This document shows positions 60,438 through 64,000 of a DNA stretch of 64,000 bases, piece by piece. The stretch is from Chania multitudinisentens RB-25 (GTDB taxonomy: Bacteria; Pseudomonadota; Gammaproteobacteria; Enterobacterales; Enterobacteriaceae), in assembly GCF_000520015.2 (NCBI RefSeq), contig NZ_CP007044.2:3286001-3350000 (forward strand). Direction: 5' to 3'. Within the stretch, counting starts at the first letter, position 1. The number at the start of each line of letters is the position of its first letter. The position numbers and the translations under genes are program-made. The notes under the pieces were generated by a model that was not told the DNA's origin, searched no databases, and was given only the letters and a program-made list of their open reading frames with translations.

Positions 60438-62300
60438 ATGATAGAACAGCAAGATATCTACAGTAAGGTTGAGACAACATTCTCTAATATTCCTGATTTT
60501 TCGATGCGTAATGCACTGGCTAGAATAATTCGATGTCTTTTTGCAGAGAAGTTATTAGATGTTTCCAGGTTTATTATTTGTAAAGATGAGGGGGCAGGGT
60601 CATATCCGCTGAGTGACGGTATTTCCTGGCTCCATTTCAACAATATCACCATCCTTCCAGCAAATACTTTCATTAATAAAGGGGACGTTATTTTTGAGTC
60701 GTCTACGGGGCAAGAAATCCAAGTTTCAACGCATGAGAAACTCATTGATGTTCTAAAAAACGAATTGGATTTCAGCCCGACGGATGAGGGAATCAAGCGA
60801 TTCAATCTTGATGTTGCCAATAGCATTCATAATGACAGGTTGGCAAGAAAACATCGCAAAAAATGGTGTGAACACATTACGCATAACATGCAAACGAGCG
60901 GCGAGACATTTTTCACTCAATGGGTAAGAAGCAATAATAATTTGCACGCAGCAGCTACTTTTCTTGATCAATGGGGATCTCTAGAGGGGCATCCCTATTA
61001 TCCTACCTGGAAGTCTCGCCCTGGATTAAGTGATTGGGATATTGAACATCTTTCCGCAGAGTTTGGTGCCCGGGTTACGTTACGTTTAGGGGCGCTACGA
61101 GCGGATATGACATATTGTGAAAAAATGCCCCACATCCAAGATACTCACCAGTGGTTTGCTGATGCTTTCCCTGATATCTGGCCGGTTTGGTGCGTGTGGC
61201 TGAGAAATCAAGGGCATTCGCCTGAAGAATGGCTCCCGCTTCCATTGCATCCATGGCACTTGACACACTGGGTTTCTGAACACTTCGCTAAAGAGATTGC
61301 AGCAGGCATTTTCTTGCCGGATGGCCCTGGCATTGAGACGGCACCCTCCATGTCGTTCAGAACGCTGCTACCAACGGCGTCTGCCCAAATGCCATTTATC
61401 AAATTACCTGTAGCGATCTGGATGACCAGTGAAATGCGTAGTCTACAGGCTAAATCTATTCATATGGGGCCGCGAATCAGTACCGTCATTGAGGCTATCT
61501 TAAAGGCAGAGAACGGGTTTGACGGTACGCTGGATTGTTTTCTCGAAGAAGTTGCTTGGCATTTTCTACATCGGGAACGAAAAGATGACTCAGAAGGCAA
61601 ATATCTTTCGGTTGTCTTTCGGAGCACATTACCCTGGCAGCGTACCGATAATACTTTGGCGATCACGGTTGCAACGCTGTTCACCGCACTGCCACACCAA
61701 CCTCTGCCAGTGATAGGCGAACTTATTGAGCTATCTAAGCAGTCACCTGGCGACTGGTTCCGCAACTATGCGCGTGTGGTACTGAAACCTGTTATAGCGA
61801 TGTACTTGCTATATGGCATCGCCTTGGAGGCTCATCAACAAAATACCCAGGTCCTGTTTGATGAAAATGGTAGGGCGCAGGCAATGCTTATCAGGGACTT
61901 TGGTGATGGCCGTATTTGGGCTCCTGCGCTTCGTCAAAGAGGTTATGATCTAGTGCCTTATACTTGGCCAGGCATATTACCTACCGTTTTTGAAGACGAT
62001 ATTGAACCGGTGAGAACGTTTGTTGTAGATGCCTGTCTTGTCAGCCATTTGCACGAAGTTGCCATTTGTTTGACCGGGCTTTACGGTAATGACGATCATC
62101 AGTTTTGGAGAATTATCGGTGAAGAACTTGACCGTACCTTTAGTGAATTACGTTCTCGCCTTGAGGATGAATTCTGGTTGAAGGAACGGGAGTATTTTAT
62201 GAGCCAGCCTTGGTTCACACGTTCCTTGATGAGAATGCATTTACAGCAATATTCAGATTACCGCGTACAGCACGGATTGAAGAATCCGCTACAGGCTTGA
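60438..62300 (+). CDS. NIS siderophore synthetase (IucA/IucC family)
   Basis: 620 residues. IucA/IucC ATP-binding motifs EGHPYYPTWKSR (183-194), PLHPWHL (269-275), LPVAIWMTSEMRSLQAKSIH and MGPRIS, with the C-terminal FhuF-like part (ALEAHQQNTQVLFDENG, RDFGDGRIW). Such enzymes adenylate a carboxylate, usually citrate, and join it to an amine or alcohol. Only one synthetase is seen, with a CitE-like lyase, a TonB receptor and an ABC importer, which fits a small carboxylate siderophore such as a rhizoferrin-like compound (inference). AGAGGAAG precedes the ATG. Confidence 0.9.
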   Translation: MIEQQDIYSKVETTFSNIPDFSMRNALARIIRCLFAEKLLDVSRFIICKDEGAGSYPLSDGISWLHFNNITILPANTFINKGDVIFESSTGQEIQVSTHEKLIDVLKNELDFSPTDEGIKRFNLDVANSIHNDRLARKHRKKWCEHITHNMQTSGETFFTQWVRSNNNLHAAATFLDQWGSLEGHPYYPTWKSRPGLSDWDIEHLSAEFGARVTLRLGALRADMTYCEKMPHIQDTHQWFADAFPDIWPVWCVWLRNQGHSPEEWLPLPLHPWHLTHWVSEHFAKEIAAGIFLPDGPGIETAPSMSFRTLLPTASAQMPFIKLPVAIWMTSEMRSLQAKSIHMGPRISTVIEAILKAENGFDGTLDCFLEEVAWHFLHRERKDDSEGKYLSVVFRSTLPWQRTDNTLAITVATLFTALPHQPLPVIGELIELSKQSPGDWFRNYARVVLKPVIAMYLLYGIALEAHQQNTQVLFDENGRAQAMLIRDFGDGRIWAPALRQRGYDLVPYTWPGILPTVFEDDIEPVRTFVVDACLVSHLHEVAICLTGLYGNDDHQFWRIIGEELDRTFSELRSRLEDEFWLKEREYFMSQPWFTRSLMRMHLQQYSDYRVQHGLKNPLQA

Positions 62301-62326
62301 AGATCAGGAGCCTTGGGAATAATAAA

Positions 62327-64000
62327 ATGATGATAGCTCGTCGAAGTAAAGTCGTTTTACTGCGCCACGTTGTAACATTTATTTTTGCAACCAGCGTTAC
62401 ATTGGGAACGGTTATCGCTGAGGATACCATTGTAGTGAACGCGGATGACGCTAACACGATTGATAATGGTAAGATTATTAAACGAGCCAATATAGGTTTG
62501 TTGGGTAATAAAAACACGTTGAATACGCCTTTTAGCGTAAATGGATATACCTCTAAATTTATAGAGGCTCACCCGTTTAAAACGCTTGGCGATATTATTC
62601 AGAATGATGCATCAATCCGTATTACCAGTCCTGCGGGAGGTATTCTGGATTCATTGATGATCAGAGGATTTCCCATCGGCGAAGGTAATATCGGCGAAAT
62701 TCTCCTGAATGGGGTATACGGCGTTGCGCCTAATTATCAATTGCTGCCTCAATATATTGATCGAGTCGAAGTGCTAAAAGGGCCTGGTGCCGGGTTGTAT
62801 GGTATGTCACCTAACGGTGGCATCGGTGGCGTTGTCAATGTCGTGACTAAACAAGCGGTAGCACGGAATATCACCAAAATGACAACAACATGGGAGTCAG
62901 ATAGCCAGTTTGGCCAATATATAGATGTTGGCCGATTATGGGTTAATCCTGACGGCGAAATGTGGGGAGTGAGATTCAATGGTGGTGGCAGTGGGGGGGA
63001 TTTACGGCAAGATAATTCCGGTAAAAACGCGACATTTGGAGCACTCGCACTTGATTATGCACAAGGGCAATTGCGTACCTCTCTGGATTTATTGGATCAG
63101 TATCAGCACGTCAAATCACCAAATCGGCCTTTCTTGGCTTCATCGGGCATTAATATACCGTTAGCGCCCGATGGGAAAAAAAATATTGCTCAAAGAGGCA
63201 TGTGGTGGAATACACGTGATCAAGGAGCTCTATTTCACGCTGAATACGATATTAATGACAACGTGACGTTATTCGCCAAGGCTGGCGGCGGGCGAACGCG
63301 AGTGTCGCGCGTGTCAGAACAAACTCCAACTATTTTTAACGTGCAGGGAGATGTCGTCTCAACGCTCACCAATTACCGTTTTAACGTTAACCGTTACACG
63401 CTTGAGGCTGGAGCAAGGGGGTCTCTAACCACAGGTTCAGTAGAGCATCAACTGGCGCTGCAAACCAGTGTCTACCATGATCGATTGGCCGTCGGAAGTA
63501 GAATAGGACAGACGGTTTACTCCAATATCTATTCTCCGCGAGCAGAAGAGGTGGTTAAACCATCGGCACCCTCCCAAATTCCTAAAGCCTCTTCAAGTCA
63601 GTTGAGTAGCGTGGCATTGGCGGATACGCTCAGCGTTTTAGATGGCCGCCTCGATATCATCCCGGGGGCGCGTTTCCAGCGCGTTCGCTCAGATAATTTT
63701 TCTTCTAACGGCAACCGTTCCTCTACTTACGCTGAATCCGCATTTACGCCAATGCTGGGGCTGCTCTATCGCCTGCGGCAACCTGTATCTCTGTATGCCA
63801 ACTATATCGAGGGTCTCAGTAAGGGCGATATCGCTCCAGAAACGGCTGAAAATGCGGGCCAGGTTATGCGCCCTTATCGTTCCCGCCAATACGAAGTAGG
63901 GGCCAAGTATGATGCGCATGGCGTGTTGGGTACGCTGTCATTGTTTCAGATCGACCGCCCAAGCGGTGCTGTCGATGGCAATAATCTCTATAGCGTCAAC
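62327..64000 (+). CDS. TonB-dependent siderophore receptor, partial
   Basis: 558 codons are in the window and the frame is still open at the right edge. Signal peptide (~1-31, TLGTVIAE), TonB box EDTIVVNA, plug domain with LGDIIQNDASIRITSPAGGI, SLMIRGFP and VEVLKGPGAGLYGMSPNGGI, then barrel strands (LYANYIEGLSKGDIAPETAE, EVGAKYD). The RGFP and plug text are of the ferrichrome/FhuE/FcuA-like class. 26 bases after the NIS synthetase, so co-transcribed and probably takes up that siderophore. The ribosome site is unclear; ATG 62327 and 62330 are both possible. Confidence 0.92.
   Translation, partial: MMIARRSKVVLLRHVVTFIFATSVTLGTVIAEDTIVVNADDANTIDNGKIIKRANIGLLGNKNTLNTPFSVNGYTSKFIEAHPFKTLGDIIQNDASIRITSPAGGILDSLMIRGFPIGEGNIGEILLNGVYGVAPNYQLLPQYIDRVEVLKGPGAGLYGMSPNGGIGGVVNVVTKQAVARNITKMTTTWESDSQFGQYIDVGRLWVNPDGEMWGVRFNGGGSGGDLRQDNSGKNATFGALALDYAQGQLRTSLDLLDQYQHVKSPNRPFLASSGINIPLAPDGKKNIAQRGMWWNTRDQGALFHAEYDINDNVTLFAKAGGGRTRVSRVSEQTPTIFNVQGDVVSTLTNYRFNVNRYTLEAGARGSLTTGSVEHQLALQTSVYHDRLAVGSRIGQTVYSNIYSPRAEEVVKPSAPSQIPKASSSQLSSVALADTLSVLDGRLDIIPGARFQRVRSDNFSSNGNRSSTYAESAFTPMLGLLYRLRQPVSLYANYIEGLSKGDIAPETAENAGQVMRPYRSRQYEVGAKYDAHGVLGTLSLFQIDRPSGAVDGNNLYSVN

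Overview
The window looks like chromosomal DNA of an Enterobacterales bacterium, most likely a Serratia-like member of the Yersiniaceae. The housekeeping block at 40.1-51.8 kb (ychF, pth, ychH, prs, ispE, lolB, hemA, prfA, prmC, sirB1/2, kdsA) has E. coli-sized proteins. Serratia/Yersinia-type palindromic repeats and a complete anthranilate/catechol degradation locus also fit. No species call can be made from sequence alone. No tRNA, rRNA or CRISPR array was seen.

Layout. 0-0.35 kb: end of a sugar ABC permease. 0.4-5.5 kb: a MepS-like peptidoglycan hydrolase, two nearly identical small secreted proteins (each with a near-consensus sigma70 promoter and a leader of about 160 nt), a fossil IS3 transposase between them, and a short orphan usher. 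5.6-18.1 kb: aromatic catabolism. pcaIJFD runs leftwards with pcaR divergent. catR is divergent from catBCA-antABC and an MFS importer. Together these encode anthranilate to catechol to cis,cis-muconate to muconolactone to 3-oxoadipate enol-lactone to 3-oxoadipate to succinyl-CoA plus acetyl-CoA. 18.2-21.1 kb: a large membrane HD-GYP phosphodiesterase. 21.6-26.4 kb: aegA, a hydN-like ferredoxin and an fdhF-like formate dehydrogenase with Cys instead of selenocysteine. 26.7-28.6 kb: a tyrosine-phosphatase autotransporter. 29.5-34.5 kb: a secreted GH3 hexosaminidase, an outer-membrane porin and a GHL10 lipoprotein, which look like one glycan-processing operon.

34.6-40 kb is an accessory island: a protein of unknown function, a very AT-rich reverse transcriptase (candidate phage-defence RT), two tiny coupled ORFs, a membrane protein, a broken P4-type integrase and repeated GTACTCA motifs that look like integrase sites.

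40-51.8 kb is the conserved core block. 51.9-56.2 kb: dauA, a UPF0303 protein, a diguanylate cyclase and yaiL. 56.3-57.2 kb holds two decayed IS5-family remnants. 57.3 kb to the edge is an iron-siderophore locus with Fur-box-like sites: FecCD-type permease, ATPase, a CitE-like lyase, an IucA/IucC-type (NIS) siderophore synthetase and the first 558 residues of a TonB-dependent receptor.

The best candidates for undescribed biology are the phosphatase autotransporter, the island reverse transcriptase, the GH3-porin-GHL10 operon, the Cys-form FdhF with AegA/HydN, and the duplicated secreted proteins next to a truncated usher.
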